Source: Flammeovirgaceae bacterium UBA1842 (GTDB lineage Bacteria > Bacteroidota > Bacteroidia > Cytophagales > Cyclobacteriaceae). Taken from it: a stretch of 64,000 nucleotides of DNA. Made by a program: the position numbers and the translations under genes. The notes below the pieces were generated by a model, which saw only the letters and a program-made list of their open reading frames with translations, searched no databases and was not told the DNA's origin. The stretch spans positions 1-64,000 of the forward strand of contig DDIU01000006.1 of NCBI GenBank assembly GCA_002338655.1, written 5' to 3'. Of the stretch, positions 8,679-17,102 are shown in pieces (position 1 is the stretch's first letter; the number at the start of each line of letters is the position of its first letter).

Positions 8679-9509
8679 TTAACCGATAGATATTCTCTTA
8701 AATTCTGTGACAGTAAGACCACTGGCCACACTATCAAGATATTTTGCAACAGTTAACGAGTTATCCTTCACAAACTGCTGGTTCAATAAGGTGTTGTCCT
8801 TATAAAACTTCTGTAATTTCCCTTCAGCAATTTTATCAATGATATTCGCTGGCTTACCTTCGGCTAAAGCTTGTTCTTTTCCAATTTCCAATTCTTTTTG
8901 GATCGTTGATGCGTCTACTCCATCCTTATCTACTGCTACTGGGTTCATGGCTGCTATTTGCATTCCCACGTCTTTACCCGCTTCCTGTACATCGGTACCA
9001 TTCACACCCTTCAAAGAAACCAATACTCCCAATTTACTTCCAGCATGAATATAAGGTACAACGGCTTCGCCAGATACCTTAACAAATTCACTGATTTCAA
9101 TTTTCTCGCCTATTTTTCCTACCAATTCTGTGATTTTCTCCTGAACGGTGAAATCACCAATTTTCTGTGTCAATAGTTCTTCTGTAGTAGCTACTCCACT
9201 AGTAAAAGCCACATCCAAAATAGCGTTTCCTAAATTTTGGAATTCTTCATTCTTTCCAACGAAATCGGTTTCACAGTTAAGGGCAACTAATATTCCAACA
9301 GAACTGTCATCATTAGTCCTAATGAAAACAGAACCTTCTGTAGTTTCCCTGTCAGCTCTAGAAGCTGATACTTTTTGTCCTTTTTTTCGTAAGATATCGA
9401 TTGCTAAATCAAAATCCCCATTAGCTTCGGTCAAAGCTTTCTTGCAGTCCATCATTCCTGCACCTGTCATTTGTCTTAGCTTATTTACGTCTTGTGCTGT
9501 AATAGCCAT
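8679..9509 (-). CDS. tsf: Translation elongation factor Ts
   Basis: EF-Ts exchanges GDP for GTP on EF-Tu. The 276-residue protein begins with the UBA-like N-terminal domain and the diagnostic motif TGAGMMDCKKAL, and contains the core contact motif near LNCETDFVGKNEEF. Length fits the family. It follows rpsB with a 108-base gap that holds a terminator-like hairpin, so its level may be partly uncoupled from rpsB. Confidence 0.98.
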   Translation of the reverse strand: MAITAQDVNKLRQMTGAGMMDCKKALTEANGDFDLAIDILRKKGQKVSASRADRETTEGSVFIRTNDDSSVGILVALNCETDFVGKNEEFQNLGNAILDVAFTSGVATTEELLTQKIGDFTVQEKITELVGKIGEKIEISEFVKVSGEAVVPYIHAGSKLGVLVSLKGVNGTDVQEAGKDVGMQIAAMNPVAVDKDGVDASTIQKELEIGKEQALAEGKPANIIDKIAEGKLQKFYKDNTLLNQQFVKDNSLTVAKYLDSVASGLTVTEFKRISIG

Positions 9510-9552
9510 AATTGTTAATTAAAATTTCTAAATGGTATGTTATTTAAAAAAA

Positions 9553-9593
9553 ATTGAACACCATCCCGAATAGTCATCGGGACAATGTTCAAT
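9553..9593 (-). terminator. Terminator-like hairpin between rpsB and tsf
   Basis: Outer arms ATTGAACA and TGTTCAAT flank inner arms TCCCGA and TCGGGA. On the minus strand the structure is followed by eight T residues, the form of an intrinsic terminator or attenuator. It may reduce read-through from rpsB into tsf. Confidence 0.7.
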
Positions 9594-9617
9594 CTATATG
9601 CGTTGAAGTCACGTGAC

Positions 9618-10433
9618 TTATTCTACGGTCTCTTTAGTTTCTGACTTGGCTTTCTCCTTATCTTTAGCCTCTGCTGTCTCCTTTGCATCAACAGCTCTTT
9701 TAGCTGCTTCCTCTTTTTGAAGGTTAGCATCATCTTTATCTTTCTTTCTTTCTGCAAGGCCTTCTTCTATTATAGCACCAATATGGTTTACTATAAGTGA
9801 GATGGATTTGAAAGCGTCATCATTAGAAGGGATTACAAAATCAACACCTCGTGGGTCAGAATTTGTATCTACCATTCCAAAAACAGGGATATTCAATTTT
9901 TGAGCTTCCTTAACTGCAATGTGCTCTCTTTTTACATCGATCACAAAAAGTGCAGCAGGTAATCTGTTAAGGTCATTGATTCCGCCTAGTACCCTTTCCA
10001 ATTTCTCCTTTTCACGGGAAATCATCAAGCGTTCTCTTTTTGCAAGGTTAAGGTAAGACTCATCTTTCATCAACTTATCAATAGAAGACATTTTTTTCAA
10101 TGACTTTCTAATGGTAGCGAAGTTGGTCATCATCCCACCTAACCATCTGTCGGTTACGTAAGGCATGTTCAATTTTTTCGCTTGTTCAGTGACGATGTCC
10201 TGAGCCTGTTTTTTCGTAGCTACGAATAAAACTTTTCTCCCTGATCTAACAATGTTCTTCAGTGCGAAAGATGCTTTTTCGAGGCACTCAAGGGTTTTAT
10301 TTAGATCGATAATGTGGATACCGTTCTTCTCCATAAATATATATGGAGCCATTTTGGGATCCCACTTTCTCGTTAAGTGTCCGAAGTGAACACCAGCATC
10401 TAGTAAGTCGTTATACTCTAATTTATTTGCCAT
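9618..10433 (-). CDS. rpsB: 30S ribosomal protein S2
   Basis: S2 is a small-subunit ribosomal protein. The sequence has family hallmarks (LLDAGVHFGHLTRKWDPKM; RWLGGMMTNFATI; PVFGMVDTNSDP). At 271 residues it is longer than the common length of about 240 because of a charged C-terminal tail rich in Lys, Glu and Ala from about residue 230. The gene lies third in the rplM-rpsI-rpsB-tsf cluster. Confidence 0.98.
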   Translation of the reverse strand: MANKLEYNDLLDAGVHFGHLTRKWDPKMAPYIFMEKNGIHIIDLNKTLECLEKASFALKNIVRSGRKVLFVATKKQAQDIVTEQAKKLNMPYVTDRWLGGMMTNFATIRKSLKKMSSIDKLMKDESYLNLAKRERLMISREKEKLERVLGGINDLNRLPAALFVIDVKREHIAVKEAQKLNIPVFGMVDTNSDPRGVDFVIPSNDDAFKSISLIVNHIGAIIEEGLAERKKDKDDANLQKEEAAKRAVDAKETAEAKDKEKAKSETKETVE

Positions 10434-10480
10434 TAATATTAAATTGTTTGCTCTTTTATCTGTTTCGCTTACGCTAATGA

Positions 10481-10867
10481 TTAACGCTTACTAAACTGGA
10501 ATCTCTTTCTTGCTTTTGCTCTACCGTATTTCTTTCTTTCCACCATTCTAGGGTCTCTAGTCAAGAAACCTTCAGCTTTCAAAGCAGGTCTATGATCAGG
10601 ATCGATTTCAACCAATGCACGAGAGATGGCCAAACGGATGGCTTCTGCCTGACCAGCAGGACCACCACCATCAACATTTACTTTAATGTCGAAATTTCCG
10701 TCCTGCTCCAATATATTAAGTGGTTGACGAACGATAGTCTGTAAAATACCTGCAGGGAAGTATTCTTGAACGTCTCTGTTATTTACAGTTATAGCACCTT
10801 TACCGGCAGTAACGTAGATTCTTGCTACCGAGGTCTTTCTTCTTCCTATTGAACTTATTACTTCCAT
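10481..10867 (-). CDS. rpsI: 30S ribosomal protein S9
   Basis: S9 of 128 residues. It shows the start ISSIGRRKTSVARIYV and the conserved basic C-terminus KARKRFQFSKR, whose tail reaches the P-site tRNA in ribosome structures. It begins 2 bases after rplM ends, the universal rplM-rpsI pair. Confidence 0.98.
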   Translation of the reverse strand: MEVISSIGRRKTSVARIYVTAGKGAITVNNRDVQEYFPAGILQTIVRQPLNILEQDGNFDIKVNVDGGGPAGQAEAIRLAISRALVEIDPDHRPALKAEGFLTRDPRMVERKKYGRAKARKRFQFSKR

Positions 10868-10869
10868 TC

Positions 10870-11313
10870 TTATAAATTAATTTCTTTCGGTTGTTGAGCT
10901 TCATGTGGGTGTTCTGCACCTTCATATACGAACAAGTTACCAAACAATGCTCTTCCCAATCTTCCTTTTGGAAGCATTCCCCTTACAGCACGTTCAACTA
11001 ATAATGTAGATGATTTTGCTTTCAACTCAGTTGGAGTGGTTTTTCGCTGTCCACCAGGATATCCTGTGTGAGTTACATAAACTTTATCAGTCCACTTTTT
11101 ACCGGTCATCTTCACCTTGTCACAGTTAACAACGATAACGTTGTCACCACAATCAACATTTGGAGTGAATCCTGGCTTGTTTTTACCTCTCATGATCTTG
11201 GCTATGTCACTTGCAAGCCTACCTAATATTTTCGAATCTGCATCAACCACCACCCAATTCTTCTCAGCTGTTGCCTTGTTGACAGAAATCGTTTTATAAC
11301 TTAAATTATCCAC
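10870..11313 (-). CDS. rplM: 50S ribosomal protein L13
   Basis: L13 of 147 residues with the family motifs WVVVDADSKILGRLAS and KVYVTHTGYPGG and the C-terminal region GMLPKGRLGR. First gene of the ribosomal cluster. A full consensus promoter lies 55-85 bases upstream, and the transcript leader can form a small GGGG/CCCT hairpin. Confidence 0.98.
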   Translation of the reverse strand: MDNLSYKTISVNKATAEKNWVVVDADSKILGRLASDIAKIMRGKNKPGFTPNVDCGDNVIVVNCDKVKMTGKKWTDKVYVTHTGYPGGQRKTTPTELKAKSSTLLVERAVRGMLPKGRLGRALFGNLFVYEGAEHPHEAQQPKEINL

Positions 11314-11368
11314 GCTTTTAAAGCTTTATTTTTTGACAATATATAGTTCTCCCCTTAAAAAGGGACTG

Positions 11369-11399
11369 CAAAGATAGAATGATAAATTTTTATTTGCAA
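11369..11399 (-). promoter_or_regulatory. Promoter of the rplM-rpsI ribosomal operon
   Basis: On the minus strand TTG (11397-11399), a 20-base spacer and TATCTTTG (11369-11376) match the Bacteroidota promoter consensus. The predicted leader of about 50 bases starts with a short hairpin (CCCTT, loop, AAGGG at 11352-11364), a possible but unproven feedback site. Confidence 0.75.
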
Positions 11400-11415
11400 C
11401 AACGGTTTCAAATAT

Positions 11416-12129
11416 TTACTTATTCTTCTCTAGTTGCTCAACCAGTACCCTAAAATCTTTAGGATAGTCCGCCTCAATGGTCATTTTATCACCTTTTATG
11501 GTTAAAAAGGTAAGTTTGTGCGCATGAAGCGCTATCCGTTTAAGTAATGGCTGTTCTTCAGTTTCTTTTTTTAGGTGAAACTTTTTTTTAATGCTTGATA
11601 AATAAAAATACTTACCTCCATAGTTAACGTCTCCAGAAATGGGAGCCCCATGATTGGCCAAATGTATTCTAATCTGATGCATACGCCCCGACAACGGCCT
11701 ACATTCAATCAAAGTATGCGATTTATAGGCAACTAGTGTATTAAATGTAGTAGTGGCCTCCTTTCCTTTACGGTCGATTCGTACCGTACCGTTTGATAAT
11801 TTTAAGATTTTATCTTCCACCACTTTGTTTTGGAAATCATGTGTGCCATCAGCAACAGCATGATATTCTTTTCCAACAGTCCTATTTTCAAACTGAATGG
11901 ACATGTGACGGTATGCCTCCGGGTTTTTAGCAACGATCAGGACTCCGGAGGTTTCTTTATCCAACCTGTGACAAACCTGGGCATCTTCAATGGCTTCGCG
12001 TGCCAAACTTAGAATATTGACGGGATCATTTCGATCGTCTAACGTAGATATAAAAGGTGGTTTATTGATCACACAGTAATCTTCATTTTCCCAGATAACC
12101 AGATCTTCAAATTTCATTTTTCTTGCCAT
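11416..12129 (-). CDS. RluA-family 23S/tRNA pseudouridine synthase
   Basis: Enzymes of this family isomerise uridine to pseudouridine in rRNA or tRNA. The catalytic motif HRLDKETSG lies at residues 54-62 with Asp57 as the expected nucleophile; the downstream motifs GRMHQIRIHLANHGAPI and GDVNYGG also fit. The 237-residue protein lacks an N-terminal S4 domain, so it resembles the short RluA/TruC-like branch. The target base cannot be read from sequence. Confidence 0.92.
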   Translation of the reverse strand: MARKMKFEDLVIWENEDYCVINKPPFISTLDDRNDPVNILSLAREAIEDAQVCHRLDKETSGVLIVAKNPEAYRHMSIQFENRTVGKEYHAVADGTHDFQNKVVEDKILKLSNGTVRIDRKGKEATTTFNTLVAYKSHTLIECRPLSGRMHQIRIHLANHGAPISGDVNYGGKYFYLSSIKKKFHLKKETEEQPLLKRIALHAHKLTFLTIKGDKMTIEADYPKDFRVLVEQLEKNK

Positions 12130-12178
12130 CGGACAAAGGTAGATACTTGGAGTCAGTTCTTCTTAACCAGTCGGTATT

Positions 12179-13216
12179 TTAATCCTCGCCCAATCGTAGT
12201 TTAAAACTAAATTCAGAACCTTTGCCAAGTGTGCTTTTCACTTCCACCTTGGTGCCATGCTCTTCCAAAATATGCTTTACTATGGCCAATCCCAGGCCGG
12301 TACCTCCATTTTCACGGGACCTGCTTTTGTCAACCCTGTAAAACCTTTCAAAAATCCGTGTTACGTCTGATGTTGGAATACCCACACCACTATCTTTTAC
12401 ATAGGTTATAACCTCATTTTTATGAAATTTGAACCCAACCTCCACTTTGTCGCCCTCATTAGAATATTTTATAGCGTTGCTTACTAAATTGTTCATCACT
12501 TGATTGATCCTTTTCCAATCTGCGTATACTATTACCTTATCGGTGGGTACCCCAACAATCTTAAGGTTGATGTCCTTTTTCTCAGCTTTGGTTACAAACT
12601 GATCTACTACATCTTCAATTAATTTTTTCAGGTCAAAATATTCAAGTTGCATTTTTATTTCCCCAGTTTCAATGTGGGAAAGGGTAAGCAAGTCTTGAAC
12701 TAGTAAATCCAGGTCATCCAGACTTTTAGCGGCACGTTCCAAAAATTGGGTACGTACGGTTTTGTCTTTGATGGCTCCATCCAGTAAAGTATGGACAAAA
12801 CCTTGAGCAGCAAATATGGGGGTCTTCAGCTCATGACTGACATCTGCGATAAATTCCCTTCGGAAGGCTTCCATTTTTTTGAGTTCATCTATCTCCTTTT
12901 GTTTCAAAGCGGCATAGCTATAGATTTCATCATTAATTTTCTTTAATGGATTAAATGGATTCGATCTATAGGTATCTATTGCCTTTAGCTCCTTCTTCCG
13001 CAACTTTTCAAAAAGCTTATAAATTTTGGTGATCTCCCTGAAGATTAGAAATTCCAAAATAATAAAGCCCATCAAATAGGTAATGGAGAAGCTTATACAG
13101 AAAGTGACAATTAATGCCGTGGTAGTAACCTCGTCAAATAGTGACAAGAAAGCCGTGGTGACTGCTGCGATGCAGACCGCCAGAAGCAATGCAATAACAC
13201 GGGAATTATAAATCAT
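12179..13216 (-). CDS. PhoR-like sensor histidine kinase
   Basis: A 345-residue membrane histidine kinase. Two N-terminal membrane helices (about 7-27 and 33-59) are joined by only about six residues, so there is practically no periplasmic sensor. A linker helix is followed by the dimerisation domain with His128 in DVSHELKTP, then the ATPase domain with N box NNLVSNAIKYS, DSGVGIP, FERFYRVD and GGTGLGLAIVKH. It starts 2 bases after its response regulator gene. The phosphate role is inferred from overall similarity only. Confidence 0.93.
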   Translation of the reverse strand: MIYNSRVIALLLAVCIAAVTTAFLSLFDEVTTTALIVTFCISFSITYLMGFIILEFLIFREITKIYKLFEKLRKKELKAIDTYRSNPFNPLKKINDEIYSYAALKQKEIDELKKMEAFRREFIADVSHELKTPIFAAQGFVHTLLDGAIKDKTVRTQFLERAAKSLDDLDLLVQDLLTLSHIETGEIKMQLEYFDLKKLIEDVVDQFVTKAEKKDINLKIVGVPTDKVIVYADWKRINQVMNNLVSNAIKYSNEGDKVEVGFKFHKNEVITYVKDSGVGIPTSDVTRIFERFYRVDKSRSRENGGTGLGLAIVKHILEEHGTKVEVKSTLGKGSEFSFKLRLGED

Positions 13217-13218
13217 TA

Positions 13219-13908
13219 TTAATTTAGAGCAAACTTATAGCCTACTCCTTTTACAGTGGTTATATAAGCGTCCCCTATCTTTTCACGTACTTTACGAATA
13301 TGTACATCTACCGTTCTGGCAAGTACGTAGACATCTGATCCCCAAATATTTTGCAAAAGCTCTTCCCTTCCATAAACTTTATTAGGATTGAGGGCTAAAA
13401 AATGGAGCAGTTCAAATTCCTTTTTTGGTAAGATGATTTCCTTTCCTTTTAGGTTTACTGTATAGCTTGTGCGATCTATTGTTAAATCATCAATCACAAT
13501 TTGATCTGAGGCTTCGTTTTTCTGAACGTCCCTTCTAAAATAGGCATTGATCCTACTCATTAATGCACGTGGCTTAATGGGCTTGGTAATATAGTCATCA
13601 GCGCCTGCATCAAAAGCAGCCACCTCAGAATACTCTTCCGACCGGGCAGTAAGAAATATAATAAATGCCTTGGCTATTTCCGGGATTCCCCTTAGCTGCC
13701 GACAAGTTTCTACCCCATCCTGTTTAGGCATCATTATATCTAACAGGATAACATCGGGTATAAATTTTGTAGCTATTTCAACACCTTTGATGGCATCTGT
13801 GGCCGTTTTGACAATATATCCCTGTTTCTCAAGATTATATTTAAGGAGTTCTAAAATAGCCTCTTCATCATCTACAACAAGCACCTTTTGTTCTTGCTTG
13901 TTTCCCAT
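13219..13908 (-). CDS. PhoB/OmpR-family response regulator
   Basis: A 229-residue two-domain regulator. The receiver domain shows acidic residues Asp13/Asp14, phospho-acceptor Asp57 in ILLDIMMP and Lys110 in ITKPIKP. The C-terminal winged-helix DNA-binding domain has the family end VHIRKVREKIG...GVGYKF. It is the first gene of the pair with the kinase at 12179-13216, which it phospho-partners by inference. Confidence 0.95.
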   Translation of the reverse strand: MGNKQEQKVLVVDDEEAILELLKYNLEKQGYIVKTATDAIKGVEIATKFIPDVILLDIMMPKQDGVETCRQLRGIPEIAKAFIIFLTARSEEYSEVAAFDAGADDYITKPIKPRALMSRINAYFRRDVQKNEASDQIVIDDLTIDRTSYTVNLKGKEIILPKKEFELLHFLALNPNKVYGREELLQNIWGSDVYVLARTVDVHIRKVREKIGDAYITTVKGVGYKFALN

Positions 13909-14000
13909 ATGGTTAATATTTAACGAGGTTATAGATCAAAATCAAGGCTAAAGTAGATAGATTTCATATTATTAAAAAATGGAGTAACGATTAGTAACAA

Positions 14001-14801
14001 TTACTTAATATTTCCTTTAGAATAGGCTTGAATATCAACCTCAACAGCCCCTACAAACATATTGGCCCTGATTTTAAGCGGAACTTTATTACGGTCTTCT
14101 GAAATCCATACCTTAATGGAATTTTCACCATTAAATAGTCCATTTTCAGGCATAATTGGTGATAGCACCAATGAATTTATAGTTCCTAATTTGGTTTTCA
14201 ATTGCTCGCGGCCTATAAATCTAATTTTGAAATCATAGACTTCATCATCAAAGAATGCCTTAATGGGGATTATTTCCCCTTCCTTTATTTTACTAAAATT
14301 CAGTGTTCTCAAATAATAATATCCGCTGACAATGTCCTGTGCATATTTTGGAATTTCAAATTCTTCAATCGGTTTCCATCTCTCTTCCCTAAAATGGTAG
14401 TTGTGAACCTTTACTTGATCGTTCTGATGATCAAAGTCAATAATTTCATGCTTCCTATATCTTCCCTCTTCTATTTTCTGATAAAATTTTTGTGGAACAA
14501 TTGATGCTGTATCAAGGTAGGTGCCCCAATTGTCACGGATCCTAAGGAAAAGATCGAACATGCCAATAGACTTTCCAAAGACATCAATTTTGTAGCATGG
14601 TCTTCCATTTATAGTAAATAAGTCATCATGAATGACCATTTTTCCCTCGGCAGCATTAACAAAACCATAATGTACCTTATAATCTATGACCTCACCTTTG
14701 GTAAAGCTGGTATTTTTCACAACTCGATATCCATTGAAATTATCGCTGGACAGAAGCAACGTAGCTAACGCAATAAAAAAAATGTATCGTAGGTAATTCA
14801 T
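14001..14801 (-). CDS. DUF3108 secreted protein
   Basis: A 266-residue protein with an N-terminal hydrophobic signal (YIFFIALATLLLSSD) and a beta-rich body matching the DUF3108 pattern (FTKGEVIDYKVHYGFVNAAEG near the start, VWISEDRNKVPLKIRA near the end). The family is periplasmic with unclear function. It starts 2 bases after the preceding peptidase gene ends, so it is the last gene of a three-gene envelope operon. Confidence 0.85.
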   Translation of the reverse strand: MNYLRYIFFIALATLLLSSDNFNGYRVVKNTSFTKGEVIDYKVHYGFVNAAEGKMVIHDDLFTINGRPCYKIDVFGKSIGMFDLFLRIRDNWGTYLDTASIVPQKFYQKIEEGRYRKHEIIDFDHQNDQVKVHNYHFREERWKPIEEFEIPKYAQDIVSGYYYLRTLNFSKIKEGEIIPIKAFFDDEVYDFKIRFIGREQLKTKLGTINSLVLSPIMPENGLFNGENSIKVWISEDRNKVPLKIRANMFVGAVEVDIQAYSKGNIK

Positions 14802-14803
14802 TA

Positions 14804-15826
14804 TTAAAGTGAGGGGTGTTTTTCTTTTATATATAAGACGAAATTAATCAGGTTTTGGTCAAACTCATTATTATAGATAGATTCTAGTGTTCCTTGTTTT
14901 GATTGATACCTTTGAAACGACATAAAGTAGGTATTATTTGGCTGATATCCCTTTACACCTTCAATGTATTTTTGGTTACTCAATGCAAGTGTATCCAATT
15001 CACTCATTATTTTATCAACTAGTAAATTCTTTTGAGATAATTTTTCATCATCGGGAAGGTCAGTAATGTTCTTATACAAGCTATCAAGAGCATTGTACCC
15101 TCTTAAAATATGGTTTACAAAAATCTTTTCGTCTGCAAGTTCTTCAACATATTGTTTGTAAACCGTAGAACTATCTCCATATACCTGCTGTAAAAAGATC
15201 AAAGTGCCTTTTTCGGCTATAAATGAGGCTAGATTCTCATTGAACTCAACACTGTCTTTTACAAATATGGTAGCATGCACCAGTTCATGGATTATTAAAT
15301 TAGCCAAATCACCATAATTTCGATTGAGCATCTCACTTAGGATAGGGTCTTTAAACCAGCCCAAAGTGGACCACCCACCAACAGTACGCATGCCTGCATC
15401 GAGCCCTTTGTTTTTTATAATTTTAAATTCATGATCAGCATATTCCTTTTTAAAGAATCCTTTGTAAGGCATCTCACCTAATAGGGGGAATTTCCATAAA
15501 TAAGGAGTGAAGCTATATGGCTCGCAACCGGTGACTACCCATAAAACTGGCTGGCCATGCTGATCATACATTTCGGTGTAATTATCTGTATCGGAAAGAC
15601 CCAAATGGCTTACCGCAAATCCCCTTACCTCTTCCACAAATTTTAATTTCTGCTTTACGCTGTCACTTACTGCAGGATCATTAAGGTAATCTTCAATAGG
15701 CCTGGAGTTGTAGACAATGGATAATTGACCAGAAGCTTGTCTCCAACCATATCTGATCAGGTCAAATTGCCAAATGCCCAAAACAATTACGATCCCCAAT
15801 AAAACAAGTAATGCTTTTTTCATCAT
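14804..15826 (-). CDS. Predicted aminopeptidase, COG4324-like
   Basis: A 340-residue protein with one N-terminal membrane anchor and a zinc-metallopeptidase motif HELVH (His180, Glu181, His184), followed by FNENLASFIAEKG, whose glutamate is a likely third zinc ligand. The VGGWSTLGWFKDPIL region is typical of the COG4324 predicted aminopeptidases. Its start overlaps the stop of the beta-barrel gene by one base (TAATG), so translation is probably coupled. Substrate unknown. Confidence 0.82.
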   Translation of the reverse strand: MMKKALLVLLGIVIVLGIWQFDLIRYGWRQASGQLSIVYNSRPIEDYLNDPAVSDSVKQKLKFVEEVRGFAVSHLGLSDTDNYTEMYDQHGQPVLWVVTGCEPYSFTPYLWKFPLLGEMPYKGFFKKEYADHEFKIIKNKGLDAGMRTVGGWSTLGWFKDPILSEMLNRNYGDLANLIIHELVHATIFVKDSVEFNENLASFIAEKGTLIFLQQVYGDSSTVYKQYVEELADEKIFVNHILRGYNALDSLYKNITDLPDDEKLSQKNLLVDKIMSELDTLALSNQKYIEGVKGYQPNNTYFMSFQRYQSKQGTLESIYNNEFDQNLINFVLYIKEKHPSL

Positions 15827-16959
15827 TAATGTTTGTTTGCTTTGTTTTTCAACATATAGAAATCGGCATTATAATTTATATAAAGGCCATGTGAGAATTC
15901 AAACGTACTGTTTTGAAGATCATAATAGGGCTCGAATCGTCCAGAAATAACCAGGTTTTTAGCGATGTGTATGTTATGCATTATCCTCAAGATCAATAGC
16001 TCCCTTATTTCTTCAATCACAAAGGGATTTTTGAAGGTGCTCGATTCTGAAGCATATAATTTGCCCCCTTCAATGGAAAGGAACTCATGCCCTCTCCAAT
16101 AGCTTAGCATAACTTCAAGTCCCTTTTTACTCCGCATTTCTGCATTGACATAATAACCACTTCCATTTTCAAAAGGCCGTAATTGAACCCCCGATTGATC
16201 ATTGTATTGCGCATAATAAGAATCGAGTTTAAGATTATTGAGAAACTTGTTATCAGGCCTATACCATTCTAAGGTTATACCAGCAGTACTATTAATATAA
16301 GTCTGCAGCGGTGCTGGGTTGCTATCAATCTGACCCCCTTTATGCTTAATAACTGCTTGAAGTGGTATGGATATTTTTAACCCTTTATCCATCAATACAT
16401 AGCGCATAGACAAACCACCTGTAAGTTCTTCCTGATCATTTTCCCCTACATAAAGCATATTTTGCCAGTCCAACCATGTATCAAAAAATATCCAATCGTT
16501 TTCTACATAAAATTGAAATCCGTTTTCTACCCTATTCACCAGGGCATTCTCGAAATCATAGAATGGCTCAATCAGTCGGTGTGACACACTACCCTCAAGT
16601 GTACCCACAATCAATTTAACATCGCCAAATGTATAATTGAATGAGAAAGTAGGTAAAATTTCAGAGTATCGATCATTACCAAAATCCTTTTGGACGTATA
16701 ACCCTACATCAATTTTGGTGTTTGAAGTGGGTTGATAGGAAATGGATGGGTTAAGCTGGTAGCCAAAAAGGGTGTAGCCATCCGCTATTTTATTGAAATA
16801 CTCATTGTTTTTACTGAAAGCCAACATCCTGAAGTTAAACTTCAAAGCACCAGAGTCCATTTTTGAGATGGCATTTCTTTGCTCAAACATAGAGTTGTTC
16901 AACTGACCATAAACAGAACATGAAATTAAAATCAATACAATTGACAAGACTTTGGACAT
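15826..16959 (-). CDS. Outer-membrane beta-barrel protein
   Basis: The ATG at 16959 was chosen over a start 38 codons upstream because it begins a clean signal peptide (MSKVLSIVLILISCSVYGQ). The mature part of about 360 residues is made of alternating aromatic beta strands with turns (for example KIDVGLYVQKDFGNDRYSE), as in outer-membrane porin-like barrels. No family was recognised. First gene of the operon with the peptidase and the DUF3108 protein; a TAATTTTG box lies at 17040-17047. Confidence 0.78.
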   Translation of the reverse strand: MSKVLSIVLILISCSVYGQLNNSMFEQRNAISKMDSGALKFNFRMLAFSKNNEYFNKIADGYTLFGYQLNPSISYQPTSNTKIDVGLYVQKDFGNDRYSEILPTFSFNYTFGDVKLIVGTLEGSVSHRLIEPFYDFENALVNRVENGFQFYVENDWIFFDTWLDWQNMLYVGENDQEELTGGLSMRYVLMDKGLKISIPLQAVIKHKGGQIDSNPAPLQTYINSTAGITLEWYRPDNKFLNNLKLDSYYAQYNDQSGVQLRPFENGSGYYVNAEMRSKKGLEVMLSYWRGHEFLSIEGGKLYASESSTFKNPFVIEEIRELLILRIMHNIHIAKNLVISGRFEPYYDLQNSTFEFSHGLYINYNADFYMLKNKANKH

Positions 16960-17039
16960 GGAATAAAAGTTTTTTGCAATATATGAAGAGACTCGGATAA
17001 CTCTGATCGGAAAACTACAAGAATTTTCGCAGGCCTTAT

Positions 17040-17047
17040 CAAAATTA
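17040..17047 (-). promoter_or_regulatory. Candidate -7 element for the beta-barrel operon
   Basis: TAATTTTG on the minus strand, 80 bases before the chosen ATG at 16959, in the divergent gap with recA. No convincing -33 TTG, so tentative. It fits the shortened gene start only if the leader is long. Confidence 0.35.
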
Positions 17048-17102
17048 TGGGCATAACTTATTATCTTCACCACTTATAAACTGACATTAATACCCGAGTA
17101 AA

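Noticed and set aside
9148..9522. 124-codon open frame opposite tsf
   Set aside because: Shadow of a certain essential gene; serine-rich with no family features.
11369..11400. Leader riboswitch or L13 autoregulatory RNA upstream of rplM
   Set aside because: Only a short GGG/CCC hairpin is visible; no known leader motif could be matched by eye.
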